This document shows positions 19,001-26,837 of a DNA stretch of 33,991 nucleotides, piece by piece (position 1 is the first letter of the stretch; each line of letters begins with the position of its first letter). The DNA is from PVC group bacterium. GTDB lineage: Bacteria; Verrucomicrobiota; Verrucomicrobiia; Chthoniobacterales; SZAS-18. The stretch is taken from positions 1 to 33,991 of the forward strand of contig CAHJWO010000009.1 in assembly GCA_903642295.1 (NCBI GenBank), in the 5' to 3' direction. A program made the translations under genes and the position numbers. The notes under the pieces are model-generated. The model was not told the origin of the DNA. It did no database searches and worked only from the letters and a program-made list of their open reading frames with translations.

Positions 19001-20073
19001 ACCCGGATTTTGCGTCGGTCGGGCAGGCGCGGCAGTTCAGCCCGGCGCTGCGTTCGTCCAACCGGTATTTTCTCAACCAGACCGACGGCTCGCAGCAGAC
19101 GAAGATTTTCTCCGTGGCGAAGTACCAGACGGCCAACGCCCCGCCGGGCGTGAGCGACGTGGTGTTCGGGTTCGTGAACCTGGACCGCGACAATGCGCAA
19201 GCGGGGAATTTCAACGTGAACATCACGCAGAACGGCAGCAATCTGTTCGGCATCCTGCGCGGACGCAGTTATAACGTGCGCAACGTCGCCGCGTACACGG
19301 GGGTGGACGCCACCCGGCGCAACCCGTTCCTGATCCCGGGCAACGTCACCGGCGACGCCATGCTCGACGGCGGCTTCTACGCGGCGCTCAACAAGGTGCC
19401 CACCACCGACGGGGACTGGGCGGCCGCGCCTTTCGAGGCGCAGTACCTCAAGGTCTATGACGTGACGCCGCCACCGACGGACACCGCGCCGACCCCCGCC
19501 AAAGGCTACGCGCTGGGGACCAGCGCGACGTTCTCCTGGGCGGCGGTGAGCGACACACTCGGCGGGGTGTCGGGCTATCGGCTGATCGTTTCCACCCACC
19601 CGGACGGCAGCAACCCGTTGTTCAACGCCGTGGTGGGCAACGTCACCAGTTACACGGTGGGCGGATTATCGGCGGGGCAGACGCTCTACGCGCGCGTCGT
19701 GGCGATCAACAACGCGGGGATCGAAGGGACGGCGAGCGCGGCGAGCGCGGCGATCCCGGTGCTCGATCCCAACGGGGATGCCGATGGCGACGGGATGAGC
19801 AACGCGGCGGAAGACCTCGCGGGCACCAACCCGCTGGACGCCACGTCCTTGTTCCGCGTGCTGAGCATCGCGCCGACCGGCCCGAGCGGCGCGCGGCTGA
19901 TCACCTGGAGCAGCGTCGCGGGCAAGCGTTACCAGTTGGAATACAGCCCCAGCTTGATTTCCGGCGGGTTTACGGCGTTGTCTCCGGTGCTGACGGCAAC
20001 GGCGGGAACGATGTCGTTTAGCGATCAACCCTCGACAAACCAGAGATTTTATCGTGTAAAGATCGTGCCATGA
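16009..20073 (+). CDS. Secreted GH13 alpha-amylase family enzyme
   Basis: 1354 residues, starting 21 bp after the giant amylase. Signal peptide within residues 1-38 (basic start, then [17 protein letters not shown]). The N-terminal ~500 residues are beta-rich and probably carbohydrate-binding. The GH13 barrel occupies about 510-1050 with all four conserved regions: DAPFNH (D651), GLRADFG (nucleophile D835, R833), FMTES (acid E864) and STSHDE (H922, D923). It ends with a fibronectin-III-like domain (about 1160-1245), one [19 protein letters not shown]sp repeat and a beta domain ending [10 protein letters not shown], the same kind of tail as its neighbour. Predicted function: extracellular hydrolysis or transglycosylation of alpha-1,4-glucans; exact specificity is open. 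Its stop overlaps the next start (ATGA), so translation is probably coupled. Confidence 0.9.
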   Translation: MQTHVSIVHRPPHRRLTIARWLGVAASLWLVVATSVAKPTATVQSGASRSRAMPVTAATTLTVNAWHIPDDATDLGGIHMRNPEFEFDQSTPITFYTGVQKYSNSFGTANQTGGTLYVRKASAATWTAVPLGFYSNTGNNQYWKAAYTFSTINGYGADDVIQYYFALTFDATGGGSASVGTTYLYGGKGDADGGTGAGTTDTESVARAKPYSLRDRVAYVSHSNNRIVNGTNVLFTSEVGYIGKDGTAASQWANHGALYYTTDGTTPTGSLGMAGNASTTVVALALDHTGNNNSAAGNSMFWTGTVNNLPMYTTIQYKIGLWHTNNNEEKFADYNTSGTNAATFSFSIGTVNAPTLTVNGVSADYTTTHVFVNEIANDQIPLTVLFDPGVATVDPATVQIYTNLNRRDYVSLPYVDANGITTEEGIQPPSGSVVGTDDAHYYKAYPMAAGAGGSGYQLTLNATKTGAYRLTARYKLASSTSPNLNPWVYYTSGGRRDHAVVVSPGQARDIQLYELDTLNIDATGDQPAQRSTFPDLADNSKRWNLNYLKNLGCNWLWFQPIHPNGIDGRQTDPNTNLPYNVGSPYAVKNFFEVMPLMGKSFPGTTDPASNDPTPVAPTDAGYANSPRGKAKQDFANFVAAADNAGVGIMLDAPFNHTSYDTELGVNGVNDFAPSNGATYTSQTRNSEARFFSLSGNYAARASGASNIAVAPDRGDFGKFGDTYDIYFGTYSALVDVNPADNGNYSNEGDQFFGYFGSSPYPNGDPYWNSVDFTLGGVGNNLTRNVWRYFANYIPYWLGQTGHGDANGVPYRNSTNVDVSGRLTEDSKGIDGLRADFGQGLPPQCWEYIINVARSYKWNFVFMTESLDGGAVTYRSNRHFDILNENIVFPFQSATTAQDYRNIFEGRRSSYGQSLVLMNSTSHDEANYADPYQALIRYMVAGTEDGVPMIFYGQENGISAAFGFDHFETNFGKQIPSFKQFNSLGPILGNRTYALDQLYPDFASVGQARQFSPALRSSNRYFLNQTDGSQQTKIFSVAKYQTANAPPGVSDVVFGFVNLDRDNAQAGNFNVNITQNGSNLFGILRGRSYNVRNVAAYTGVDATRRNPFLIPGNVTGDAMLDGGFYAALNKVPTTDGDWAAAPFEAQYLKVYDVTPPPTDTAPTPAKGYALGTSATFSWAAVSDTLGGVSGYRLIVSTHPDGSNPLFNAVVGNVTSYTVGGLSAGQTLYARVVAINNAGIEGTASAASAAIPVLDPNGDADGDGMSNAAEDLAGTNPLDATSLFRVLSIAPTGPSGARLITWSSVAGKRYQLEYSPSLISGGFTALSPVLTATAGTMSFSDQPSTNQRFYRVKIVP

Positions 20074-20876
20074 AATATTCGCCCGATCCTTCCAGTCGAT
20101 CCGCCTTTACGCTGATCGAACTGCTGGTCGTGATTTCGATCATCGCCATCCTGGCGGCCATCTTGCTGCCGGTCTTCAGCTCGGTCCAGGAGAAGGCCAG
20201 GGACACCAAATGCCAGAGCAACATCAAGCAGTTGGGGGCCGGCTGCCTCCTCTTCGCTGCCGACCACGACAACCAGCTGCCGGGCACCTACGATACCCGG
20301 GACAAGGCCGTCGGCGTCCCTGAGTTAGCCTATCAGGGCAGTTGGCTGACCGGCTCGACCAAGGAAACGGACGAAACCAAACTGGCGCCCCGCTACGGCA
20401 CCATTTGGCCCTACATCAAAGATGAAAAGGTGTACCGCTGCCCGTCGATGATTTTCAACAGGATCGCGGACAACAAGGGCTCGAACGGCAAATTCGACTA
20501 CGCGTTCTTCTGTCGGCTGGGTGGAGCGCGTCTCCAGAACATCCCGGCCCGGACGCGGTTGCGGGACCCGAACAACACGCTCCTGACGCCGCTGATCATC
20601 GAAGAAGACGCGGGGCACTACATCAACAGCACGACGGCGGGCAACATCGAGGGCACTCACGGCTTCGCCGACCAGGCGTCGCTCATCCATCGCAACGGCT
20701 GCAACTATGTGGCCATCGACGGCAGCGGCCAGCGTCTCCAACCGCCGGACAGAGCCCAGCCTTACATGGCGCAGGAGTGGGCGGTGGACATCGGTGGCGG
20801 GCGCTATCTGAACCTCGGCAAGCCGAACCTCAATCGCTACGGCGAGTGGGGCGAGAACGGCAGCTTCAGCAATTGA
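20070..20876 (+). CDS. Prepilin-type N-terminal cleavage/methylation domain protein (pseudopilin-like)
   Basis: 268 residues; ATG 20070 lies within the ATGA stop overlap of the GH13 gene. Residues 10-35 carry the type IV prepilin signature [20 protein letters not shown] with the glutamate at +5 of the mature chain, followed by the usual [25 protein letters not shown]. The rest is a periplasmic globular domain of the DUF1559/T2SS-G-like kind common in Verrucomicrobiota and Planctomycetota, with AIDGSGQ near residue 213 resembling the H-X9-DG region. Known: the leader is cut by a prepilin peptidase before assembly into a type II secretion or pilus-like fibre. Its tight linkage with two secreted amylases suggests a role in their export or in substrate capture; that link is inference. 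Confidence 0.88.
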   Translation: MKYSPDPSSRSAFTLIELLVVISIIAILAAILLPVFSSVQEKARDTKCQSNIKQLGAGCLLFAADHDNQLPGTYDTRDKAVGVPELAYQGSWLTGSTKETDETKLAPRYGTIWPYIKDEKVYRCPSMIFNRIADNKGSNGKFDYAFFCRLGGARLQNIPARTRLRDPNNTLLTPLIIEEDAGHYINSTTAGNIEGTHGFADQASLIHRNGCNYVAIDGSGQRLQPPDRAQPYMAQEWAVDIGGGRYLNLGKPNLNRYGEWGENGSFSN

Positions 20877-20896
20877 TCCCGACCGGGGCGCACACC

Positions 20897-21721
20897 ATGA
20901 ACGACGCTTACTTTCTGGCCGTGAACGGTCAACAAACCGGGCCGTTTTCCCTGGCTCAGGTGCAGGAGATGTGGCAGGCGGGCATGGTCTCGGCGCAAAC
21001 TCTTTCCTGGTGCAAGGGCGAGCCGGACTGGCAGCCGCTCGGCCAACTGTTGTCCGCCATTGGAGCCGTGCCGCCCGCTGCCTATCCGTCCGGTGCGGTT
21101 GGCGCGGTCGCGCCGTACTATCCCGGCGCGGTCATGGTGGGTTATCCGGTGGTCACTTCCGGCCTGGCGATCACCAGCTTCGTCCTCGGGCTGCTGAGCT
21201 TTTTGTGTTACTTCACCTGTCTGCCAGGGATTGTTTTCGGCCACATCGCGCTTTCGCAAATCAAGCGGTCGGGGGGCTTGGTTGGTGGACGCGGGTTCGC
21301 CGTGGTGGGGCTGGTCATCAGCTATGTATTCGTCGGTATTTTTGCGCTGATCATCCTGTTCATCACGGCGGCGGCCCTCTTCGACAACGGCGGGCATCAC
21401 CGGGTGTCCGCCGCCACGCAGGACCTCGCCCGGGCCAAGCAGATCGCCGAGGCCATCATCCGGTACGAGGGCGATCATGACGCGACCACGCCGCCGGATT
21501 TCGACGCGCTGTTTCCGACGTATCTAGAGGATCGCTCCGTGCTCGGCAGCCGCCTGGGCGGTGACGGCCAAACGCCCGCCTATGATTACCTTTTGCCCGG
21601 CCGGAAAATCGACCATTTCGACCCTGATCAGGTCCTGCTGAAGGGGCGGTACGCCACGCGCGACCACCGGCGGGTGTACGTCTACGCCGACGCCCGGGCC
21701 GAATTGAAGCGCGAGCCGTAA
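20897..21721 (+). CDS. GYF_2-domain membrane protein with DUF4190-like segment
   Basis: 274 residues, ATG 20897, 20 bp after the pseudopilin gene; the longer upstream frame overlaps that gene and is rejected. Residues 4-52 form a GYF_2 domain (FLAVNGQQTGPFSLAQVQEMWQAG...WCKGEPDWQPL), a fold that binds proline-rich peptides. A Pro/Ala/Tyr linker follows, then two TM helices (about 95-115 and 130-160) around LPGIVFGHIALSQIKR, typical of DUF4190. The C-terminal 100 residues (ARAKQIAEAIIRYEGDHD...FDALFPTYL...YDYLLPG) resemble the globular part of pseudopilins. It is the last gene of the operon, followed by a palindromic repeat. Likely an inner-membrane accessory protein; function unproven. Confidence 0.8.
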   Translation: MNDAYFLAVNGQQTGPFSLAQVQEMWQAGMVSAQTLSWCKGEPDWQPLGQLLSAIGAVPPAAYPSGAVGAVAPYYPGAVMVGYPVVTSGLAITSFVLGLLSFLCYFTCLPGIVFGHIALSQIKRSGGLVGGRGFAVVGLVISYVFVGIFALIILFITAAALFDNGGHHRVSAATQDLARAKQIAEAIIRYEGDHDATTPPDFDALFPTYLEDRSVLGSRLGGDGQTPAYDYLLPGRKIDHFDPDQVLLKGRYATRDHRRVYVYADARAELKREP

Positions 21722-21820
21722 GGTAGGGAGGCCTCTCCAAGGCCTGCCCTGACTGTCTTTGGAACCACGGAGGGGCCTGAAGGCCCGATGGGGAAGGGCT
21801 CGGAGAGCCCTCAGGACCTG
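21722..21820. repeat. GGTAGGGAG-type multi-hairpin repeat, copy E (likely terminator)
   Basis: Begins directly after the stop codon of the GYF gene and contains three small hairpins: AGGCCT/AGGCCT with loop CTCCA, GGGCC/GGCCC with loop TGAA, and AGGGCTC/GAGCCCT with loop GGA (21795-21811). It lies between convergent genes (operon end and gcvH end), where a two-way terminator is expected. Related to copy D at 3081-3167. Confidence 0.6.
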
Positions 21821-21852
21821 GAAGGGGGCCGCCGGCGGCGTTCACCCCGGCC

Positions 21853-22221
21853 TCACGCGCTGATCTGCTTCCGGTATGCCTCGGCGTCCATGAGCGCCTC
21901 CGCCTCGGCGACCTCCTTGAGCCGGAACAGCCAGCCGTCGCCGTAGGGATCGGTGTTGACCAGTGCGGGATTGCCCGCCAGCGCCTCGTTGACCTCCGAC
22001 ACCTCGCCGCCCACGGGGCTGTAGATGTCGCTGGCCGCCTTGACCGACTCGACCACCGCCGCCGTTTGCCCGGCGGTGAGCCTGGTGCCGACCTTGGGCA
22101 GATCGACGTACACGATGTCCGTCAGTTCCGCCTGGGCGTGGTCGCTGATGCCCACGGTGCCGTCGGCGCCGCGCAGCCATTCGTGAGTCGGCGCAAATTT
22201 GAGGTCGTCGGGAACGTTCAT
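21853..22221 (-). CDS. gcvH: Glycine cleavage system H protein
   Basis: 122 residues, the usual length. The lipoyl-lysine motif is clear: [17 protein letters not shown] with the lipoylated residue at K61; [10 protein letters not shown] at the start and [14 protein letters not shown] near the end are family hallmarks. The lipoyl arm shuttles the aminomethyl group of glycine between the P, T and L proteins in the cytoplasm. The gene lies 40 bp downstream of gcvT on the same strand; the gap is filled by a 7-bp repeat array instead of a Shine-Dalgarno site. No gcvP is in the window on either side. Confidence 0.96.
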   Translation of the reverse strand: MNVPDDLKFAPTHEWLRGADGTVGISDHAQAELTDIVYVDLPKVGTRLTAGQTAAVVESVKAASDIYSPVGGEVSEVNEALAGNPALVNTDPYGDGWLFRLKEVAEAEALMDAEAYRKQISA

Positions 22222-22256
22222 AGGAAGTCGGAAATCGGAAATCGGATCGTGGAAGG
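22222..22256. repeat. 7-bp repeat array in the gcvT-gcvH gap
   Basis: Five contiguous heptamers on the plus strand: AGGAAGT, CGGAAAT, CGGAAAT, CGGATCG, TGGAAGG. On the coding (minus) strand they read as a pyrimidine-rich series ending TTCCT right at the gcvH ATG. Confidence 0.75.
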
Positions 22257-22261
22257 AGGAT

Positions 22262-23494
22262 TTATACCTTGTCGCCCGCCGGGGTAAAGCGTTCGTCGCG
22301 GCGTTTGTAGAGCGGTTTCTTTTCGACCACGGCGGCGAAACGTTTGCCGCGGATGTCGATCTGGATCGGCGTGCCCGCCTTGGCGAGCGCGGCGGGCAGA
22401 TAAGTCATGCCGATTCCGGCGTCCAGCGTCGGCGAAAGTCCGCCGCTGGTCGTCTCGCCCACGGGGTCGGCGCCCGCGTCACCGGTCGCGGCATGGACGG
22501 GGTAATGCGGGCGCGGCGGCGGGCATTTCTCCGTCATGCGGAACGCGGCGAGGCGTTCGGTCGGGCCGCCGTCGGCCTTCTGCTTCAGCAGCACGTCGCG
22601 CCCGATGAACTCCCCTTTTTCCAGGGCCACGAAGATGCCCAGCCCGGCGGCGAGCGGCGTGCGGTCGGGCGAAAGATCGGAGCCGTTGAGCGGGTAACAG
22701 GCTTCCAGGCGCAGGCTGTCGCGCGAGCCGAGGCCGCAGGGAATCAGGCCCAGGGACACCCCGGCGGCCAGCAAATCGTCCCAGATCACGGCGGAAGCCC
22801 GGGCGGGGAAAAACAGCTCGAAGCCGTCCTCGCCGGTGTAGCCGGTGCGGGCGATGACGAAGGTCAGGCCGTCGTGGTCGATCACCGTGACGCCGAATCG
22901 CTCGGGAAACGTGATGGTCGGCCCGAAGAACGCCGCCAGCACCCCCGGGGCGCGCGGCCCCTGGATGGCCAGCGCGGCAAAGCGGTCGGAGCGGTTGCTC
23001 AGTTCGATGGCGGTGTCGCCCTCGGCGTCGGGCGGCGGCAGGTGGGCGCTCAGCCACGCGAAGTCCTCGTCGATCTTCGAGGCATTGACCACCAGCAGGA
23101 ACTCGCCCTCGGCGTACTCGTAAATGATCAGATCGTCGATGACGCCGCCGCGTTCGTTGAGCAAAAGACCGTATTGGCTCTGCCCGGCATGGATGCGGTT
23201 CAGGTCGTTCGTGAACAGGGAGTTGAGCCACGCCTTGCCCCCGGGGCCGCCGACGATGAACTGGCCCATGTGCGAAATATCGAACACCCCGGCGGCGCCC
23301 CGGACGGCCCGGTGCTCGGTGAGGATGCCGCTCGGATACTGCACGGGCATGGACCATCCCCCGAAACCGACCATCTTGCCGCCCAGCCGGACGTGCGCGG
23401 CGTGCAGCGGCGTTTGCTTGAGCGACGGCGAGGGCGGCTGCTCGGCGGTGGCGGGCGCGGGGGCAGGGGAGGAGAGGACGGCTTCCGAGGACAC
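22262..23494 (-). CDS. gcvT: Glycine cleavage system T protein (aminomethyltransferase)
   Basis: 410 residues, about 30-40 longer than typical because of an Ala/Pro/Ser-rich N-terminus (1-26). The folate-enzyme core begins at [64 protein letters not shown] and [12 protein letters not shown] are all characteristic of GcvT. It transfers the methylene carbon from the aminomethyl-lipoyl H protein to tetrahydrofolate, releasing ammonia. It precedes gcvH in the same direction. The 385 bp upstream hold repeats (7-bp arrays and an ATCTGCG palindrome), and I could not find a glycine riboswitch there. A start nearer the core is possible, but no internal ATG fits better. Confidence 0.95.
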   Translation of the reverse strand: MSSEAVLSSPAPAPATAEQPPSPSLKQTPLHAAHVRLGGKMVGFGGWSMPVQYPSGILTEHRAVRGAAGVFDISHMGQFIVGGPGGKAWLNSLFTNDLNRIHAGQSQYGLLLNERGGVIDDLIIYEYAEGEFLLVVNASKIDEDFAWLSAHLPPPDAEGDTAIELSNRSDRFAALAIQGPRAPGVLAAFFGPTITFPERFGVTVIDHDGLTFVIARTGYTGEDGFELFFPARASAVIWDDLLAAGVSLGLIPCGLGSRDSLRLEACYPLNGSDLSPDRTPLAAGLGIFVALEKGEFIGRDVLLKQKADGGPTERLAAFRMTEKCPPPRPHYPVHAATGDAGADPVGETTSGGLSPTLDAGIGMTYLPAALAKAGTPIQIDIRGKRFAAVVEKKPLYKRRDERFTPAGDKV

Positions 23495-23533
23495 GATGCC
23501 TCAATAAACCCACGCGGCGGCGGGTGTCGAGCG

Positions 23534-23582
23534 GGAAGTCCGAAGTCGGAAGGCGGAAGTCGGAAGGCGGAAGTCGGAAGTC
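23534..23582. repeat. 7-bp repeat array (GGAAGTC)7 upstream of gcvT
   Basis: Seven contiguous heptamers: GGAAGTC, CGAAGTC, GGAAGGC, GGAAGTC, GGAAGGC, GGAAGTC, GGAAGTC. The pyrimidine strand reads toward the gcvT ATG, 39 bp away. An inverted partner lies at 23842-23876. Confidence 0.9.
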
Positions 23583-23605
23583 CGAGCAATAGACCTCTGG
23601 CAAAA

Positions 23606-23694
23606 GTCCGCCGATTTCGCAGCTGACCAGCAGAGGGACCGCCTGGCTTGTCTTTCCTCCCTCCCATCTGCGAAAATCTGCGAAATCTGCGGAC
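23606..23694. repeat. ATCTGCG-type palindromic repeat, copy 1
   Basis: Arm 23606-23623 (GTCCGCCGATTTCGCAG...) matches the complement of 23677-23694 (TCTGCGAAATCTGCGGAC) at 16 of 18 positions. The right arm lies in a tandem run of ATCTGCGAA-type units. It is nested between the two inverted heptamer arrays. A better copy lies at 31805-31902. Confidence 0.7.
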
Positions 23695-23841
23695 GGTTTC
23701 CGATTCTTGCCGGAAGTCTAATTTCCGGGGCAGCCTGCGAAAGGGAAGGCGGTCGCATCCCACGCGAAGTGAGAATGGGAAACGATGAAAGGAAGAGAAA
23801 GCGAATCTGCGGGTCCGCGCCGCGACTCAACCCCCTCTGGT

Positions 23842-23876
23842 CCTTCCGCCTTCCGACTTCGCACTTCCGACTTTTT
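23842..23876. repeat. 7-bp repeat array (ACTTCCG-type) upstream of the rhomboid-like gene
   Basis: Five contiguous heptamers, CCTTCCG, CCTTCCG, ACTTCGC, ACTTCCG, ACTTTTT, ending 3 bp before the ATG at 23880. Inverted relative to 23534-23582. Read as protein it gives the artefactual FRLPTSHFRLF extension in front of the true start. Confidence 0.9.
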
Positions 23877-23879
23877 TCC

Positions 23880-24722
23880 ATGCGTTGGCTCACCACCCTC
23901 GAACGCCGCTTCGGCAGCCTGGCCATCCCGGGGCTGATCCGCGTCATCGTGACGCTCAACGCCCTGGCGTTCGTGGCGATCAAGCTCAATCCGGAAGTCC
24001 TCGGCCTGCTGACGCTGCGACCGGAAAAAGTGCTGGCCGGGGAGGTTTGGCGGTTGGTGACCTTCATTTTTATCCCACGGGTTGCCTTGGGCAGCCAGGT
24101 CTCGTATTTCTGGATTTTCTTTTACCTGTGGCTGCTCTGGGTGATGGGCGAGGGCCTGGAGCAGGCGTGGGGCAGCTTCAAGCTCAACCTGTTCTACGTC
24201 TTCGGCATCGTGGGCACGGCGGTGGCCGTCCTGGCGTTGGGAGCCACGGACACGACGGGCGTCTGGCTGAACATGTCGCTGCTCTTCGCCTTTGCGACGC
24301 TGTTCCCGAACTTCCCCATCATGCTCTTTTTCGTGCTGCCGGTGCCGGTGAAGTGGATCGCGCTGGTGTCGTTCGCCACCGTCGTCCTGGGGTTTGTGGA
24401 GGCGGACCTTTCGACCCGGGTCGCCATCGTCGTGGCCTTTACCAACTATATCCTCTTCTTCGGACGGGAGTGGGTGCACCTGTGGCGCGAGCAGGGGCGC
24501 ACGATGAAACGGCGGCAGCAGTTCCAGGTGGCGCAAAACACGGCGGTGGACGAGACGCTGCACCACTGCAAGATCTGCGGCAGCACGGAGGAGTCCGCGC
24601 CGGAAAAGGAATTCCGCGTGGCAGCGGACGGTGAGGAATACTGTACGTTTCACCTGCCGTCGCGCCAATCCGAGGGGGCCGCCCCGCCGCTGCCGGAAAG
24701 CGCGACCGCCGAGAAAAAGTAA
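23880..24722 (+). CDS. Rhomboid-like multi-pass membrane protein with C-terminal Cys/His cluster
   Basis: 280 residues from ATG 23880; the longer frame from 23769 only adds translated repeat DNA. About six TM helices lie between residues 15 and 198. The loop after TM1 holds the rhomboid-type WRLVTFIFIP (W57-R58), and the YLWLLWVMGEGLEQAWGSFKLNLFYVFG block is rhomboid-fold-like. The TM4 position where active rhomboids carry GxSG reads GVWLNMSLLFAF, so the catalytic serine motif is missing and a pseudoprotease or Derlin-like role is likelier. The cytosolic tail has C230-x2-C233 and C255-x2-H258 (CKICG...CTFH), a probable zinc-binding unit, then an Ala/Pro-rich end. Convergent with trpD across a minisatellite. 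Confidence 0.75.
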   Translation: MRWLTTLERRFGSLAIPGLIRVIVTLNALAFVAIKLNPEVLGLLTLRPEKVLAGEVWRLVTFIFIPRVALGSQVSYFWIFFYLWLLWVMGEGLEQAWGSFKLNLFYVFGIVGTAVAVLALGATDTTGVWLNMSLLFAFATLFPNFPIMLFFVLPVPVKWIALVSFATVVLGFVEADLSTRVAIVVAFTNYILFFGREWVHLWREQGRTMKRRQQFQVAQNTAVDETLHHCKICGSTEESAPEKEFRVAADGEEYCTFHLPSRQSEGAAPPLPESATAEKK

Positions 24723-24779
24723 GACGTACCCGGTGCGCCTCTGCCAGTTCTGGTTGGCGGGCAGACGGTCCGCTTGCCC

Positions 24780-25136
24780 GGAAGGACACGGATAACCTCC
24801 GGACGGAATCTCGGTGCCGCCGGACGGCTTCGCCGGGCGACCGGAAGCCATCTCGGTGTCGCGCGGAAGGGTCTCAGCGTCGCCGGAAGCCATCTCGGTG
24901 CCGCCGGACGGCTTCGCCGGGCGACCGGAAGCCATCTCGGTGTCGCGCGGAAGGGTCGGCGGGTCGCGCGGAAGGATCGGTGAGTCGCGCGGAAGGGTCG
25001 GCGAGTCGTTACAAAGGGATCGGCGAGTCGCGCGGAAGGGTCGGTGAGTCGTTACAAAGGGATCGGCGAGTCGCGCGGAAGCCCCTCCATGCCGCCGGAA
25101 GAGGTCGGACCATCACCGGAACGCCCTGCGCTACCC
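24780..25136. repeat. Minisatellite: 17 contiguous units of about 21 bp
   Basis: Seventeen head-to-tail units of 19-22 bp (most 21), each opening with GGAAG, GGACG or AAAGG and mostly ending in CGCC, CGACC or CGCGC. First unit 24780-24800, last 25118-25136. Higher-order copying is visible: units 2-5 (24801-24884) recur as units 6-9 (84-bp period), and units 11-12 recur as 13-14 (43-bp period, both with GTCGTTACAAAGG). It fills the gap between the convergent rhomboid-like gene and trpD and stops 7 bp from the trpD stop. It is open in several frames, but the 20- and 22-bp units shift the frame, so it is unlikely to be coding. Confidence 0.9.
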
Positions 25137-25142
25137 GGCAGA

Positions 25143-26198
25143 TCACCCTCCCTGCGAGGCGCGCAACGCCCGCCGCGCCGTGCCGTCGGCCAATACCCGC
25201 CGCGCGCGTTCGACGCCCCCCGGCAGGTCCCGCTCCAGACCCGCGACGACGAAACCCGCCGCCGCGTTGAGCAGCACGAGGTCCCGCCGCGCGTCCGTGA
25301 TCTCCCCGGCGAGGATGCCGACCAGCGTGCGGGCGTTGTCCTCGGCGTCGCCGCCTCCCAGCACCCCCGGGTCCGCGAGCCGGGGCAGCCCGGCCTGCTC
25401 GGGCGTCACCGTCTCGTGGACGATTTCGCCGCCGCCCGCTTCAAAACGGCTGACGCGCGTCTCGCCCAGGGTGGAAACCTCGTCCATGCCGCCCGCGCCG
25501 TGGACGACCCAGGCGCTCCGGCGGCCCAGACGGCGCAGGACCTCCGCGTAGGTGGCGGTCAACTCCGGCGCGAAGATGCCGACCAACTGGTGCGCGGGCC
25601 GGGCCGGGTTCAGCAACGGGCCGAGCAGGTTGAAGATCGTGCCGATCCCCTCGGCGGCGAGTTGTCGGCGCACGGGCACCACGGCTTTGAAAGCGGGATG
25701 ATACTGCGGCGCGAACAAAAACCCGAACCCGGTCGTCTCCAGGCTGCGGCGCAGACCGGCGGGCGGCAGGTCGAGCGGGACCCCCAGGGCGGCGAGCACG
25801 TCCGCGCCGCCGCTGCGGCTGGTGACGGCGCGGTTGCCGTGTTTGACCACGCACGCGCCCCCGGCGGCCAGCACGAAGGCCGCGGTCGTGGAAACGTTGA
25901 AAAGCCCCAGCCGGTCGCCGCCGGTGCCGCACACGTCGAGCGTGGGTCCGGGCAGGCGGGCGGGGTCGATTTGCGGGTCCAACGCGCGGGCGAGCAGGGC
26001 GAGGGCAAAGCCGGCGATCTCGGCGGGCGTCTCGCCCCTGGCGCGCAGGGCGCGCAGGAACGCGGCCTTGTCGGCGTCGGGGACGGTTTCGTCGGTGAGG
26101 GCGGCGACGGCGTCGTCGATCCGGGCGCGGGAAAGTTCGCGGCGTTGCGCCAGGCTCTCGACCAATGGAACAAGCGTGGTGCGGGGCTCGGGTGGCAT
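25143..26198 (-). CDS. trpD: Anthranilate phosphoribosyltransferase
   Basis: 351 residues, normal for TrpD. The PRPP-binding glycine loop CGTGGDRLGLFNVST starts at C90, and HGNRAVTSRSGGADVLAALG follows, with GTIFNLLGPLLNPA and VVHGAGGMDEVS further on; all are diagnostic. It transfers phosphoribose from PRPP to anthranilate, the second step of tryptophan synthesis, in the cytoplasm. It stands alone: no trpC, trpE or trpG is adjacent, unlike the classical operon. Its 3' end abuts the 21-bp minisatellite, and its start faces away from the small exported protein gene. Confidence 0.96.
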   Translation of the reverse strand: MPPEPRTTLVPLVESLAQRRELSRARIDDAVAALTDETVPDADKAAFLRALRARGETPAEIAGFALALLARALDPQIDPARLPGPTLDVCGTGGDRLGLFNVSTTAAFVLAAGGACVVKHGNRAVTSRSGGADVLAALGVPLDLPPAGLRRSLETTGFGFLFAPQYHPAFKAVVPVRRQLAAEGIGTIFNLLGPLLNPARPAHQLVGIFAPELTATYAEVLRRLGRRSAWVVHGAGGMDEVSTLGETRVSRFEAGGGEIVHETVTPEQAGLPRLADPGVLGGGDAEDNARTLVGILAGEITDARRDLVLLNAAAGFVVAGLERDLPGGVERARRVLADGTARRALRASQGG

Positions 26199-26295
26199 GG
26201 GGGTGGGGGAGGATCAAGTGGCGGGCAGGGAAACCTACCGGAAGCAGGCTTTCGTTGAACGAAATTCTTTTGACCTCCGTCTGTAAAAAATCCTC

Positions 26296-26766
26296 ATGCG
26301 CAAAACATTCCTCTGCCTGCTCTGTGTCGCGTCCACCTTCGGGTCCACCGGATGGGCCCAGAATCCTCCCGTGGCCGTCAACCCCGCCATTCCTCGCCCG
26401 ATTCGGTCGGTCAATTCCGACGACGCGGGCGAAGCCCTGGACGGCAACTACGTCCTGACGCTCACGCTCAAGGAAAAAGAGACGGCGGTCTGGGAACTCG
26501 GCGTGGTCGTGGCATCGCGGACCTTCAACAATTCCGCCGCGCAGCCGAATACGAATTTCACGGGTCGGGTCTTACCGCAGGAGAACGGTTCTTTTCTGGT
26601 GGACTACCAACTGGGCCGCAACGTGGCGGTGCCGAACGGAAACAGCATCGACTACCGCAGTGCCGCGACCAAATCGAGCGTCCTGCTCCGCCTCGGTGAA
26701 CCGGTGCAGATCATCAAGGACGGCAATCAGGCGTTCACGCTGAAGCTGGAACGCTACAAACCCTGA
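26296..26766 (+). CDS. Small exported protein of unknown function
   Basis: 156 residues with a clear signal peptide (MRKTFLCLLCVASTFGSTGWAQ, cleavage near residue 22). The mature part is short and beta-rich: GNYVLTLTLKEKETAVWELGVVVASRTFNN, then VLPQENGSFLVDYQLGRNVA and SVLLRLGEPVQIIKDGNQAFTLKLERYKP. This reads like a single compact beta-sandwich in the periplasm or outside. No cysteine remains in the mature chain and no lipobox is seen. The gene is divergent from trpD. I do not recognise the family. Confidence 0.75.
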   Translation: MRKTFLCLLCVASTFGSTGWAQNPPVAVNPAIPRPIRSVNSDDAGEALDGNYVLTLTLKEKETAVWELGVVVASRTFNNSAAQPNTNFTGRVLPQENGSFLVDYQLGRNVAVPNGNSIDYRSAATKSSVLLRLGEPVQIIKDGNQAFTLKLERYKP

Positions 26767-26837
26767 GTTCCGGGTCGGCGTGCAGGCGGATCAGGGGCTT
26801 GCCGTGGGTAGGGCGAGCATGGCAGGTTCCGGCTCCG

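Noticed and set aside
16141..19599. Long antisense frames within the GH13 gene
   Set aside because: Arg/Val/Ala-rich translations with no domain; explained by third-position GC of the sense gene.
23769..23879. N-terminal extension of the rhomboid-like protein
   Set aside because: The extra 37 residues are a translation of repeat DNA (FRLPTSHFRLF); the ATG at 23880 begins a normal membrane-protein N-terminus.
23495..23879. Glycine riboswitch upstream of gcvT
   Set aside because: The leader consists of heptamer and ATCTGCG repeats plus unremarkable sequence; I could not find the paired aptamer core. A covariance-model search would settle it.
24780..25136. CRISPR array
   Set aside because: The ~21-bp units are contiguous and there are no unique spacers between repeats; no cas gene is nearby.
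24774..25270. Several open frames across the minisatellite on both strands
   Set aside because: The translations are simple repeats (such as RRATGSHLGVARKG) in several frames at once, the 20- and 22-bp units break the frame, and no start signals are seen.
26801..26822. Third copy of the GGTAGGGAG element (GGGTAGGGCGAGC)
   Set aside because: Only about 10 bp resemble it and no hairpins follow, so it is not supported as a copy.
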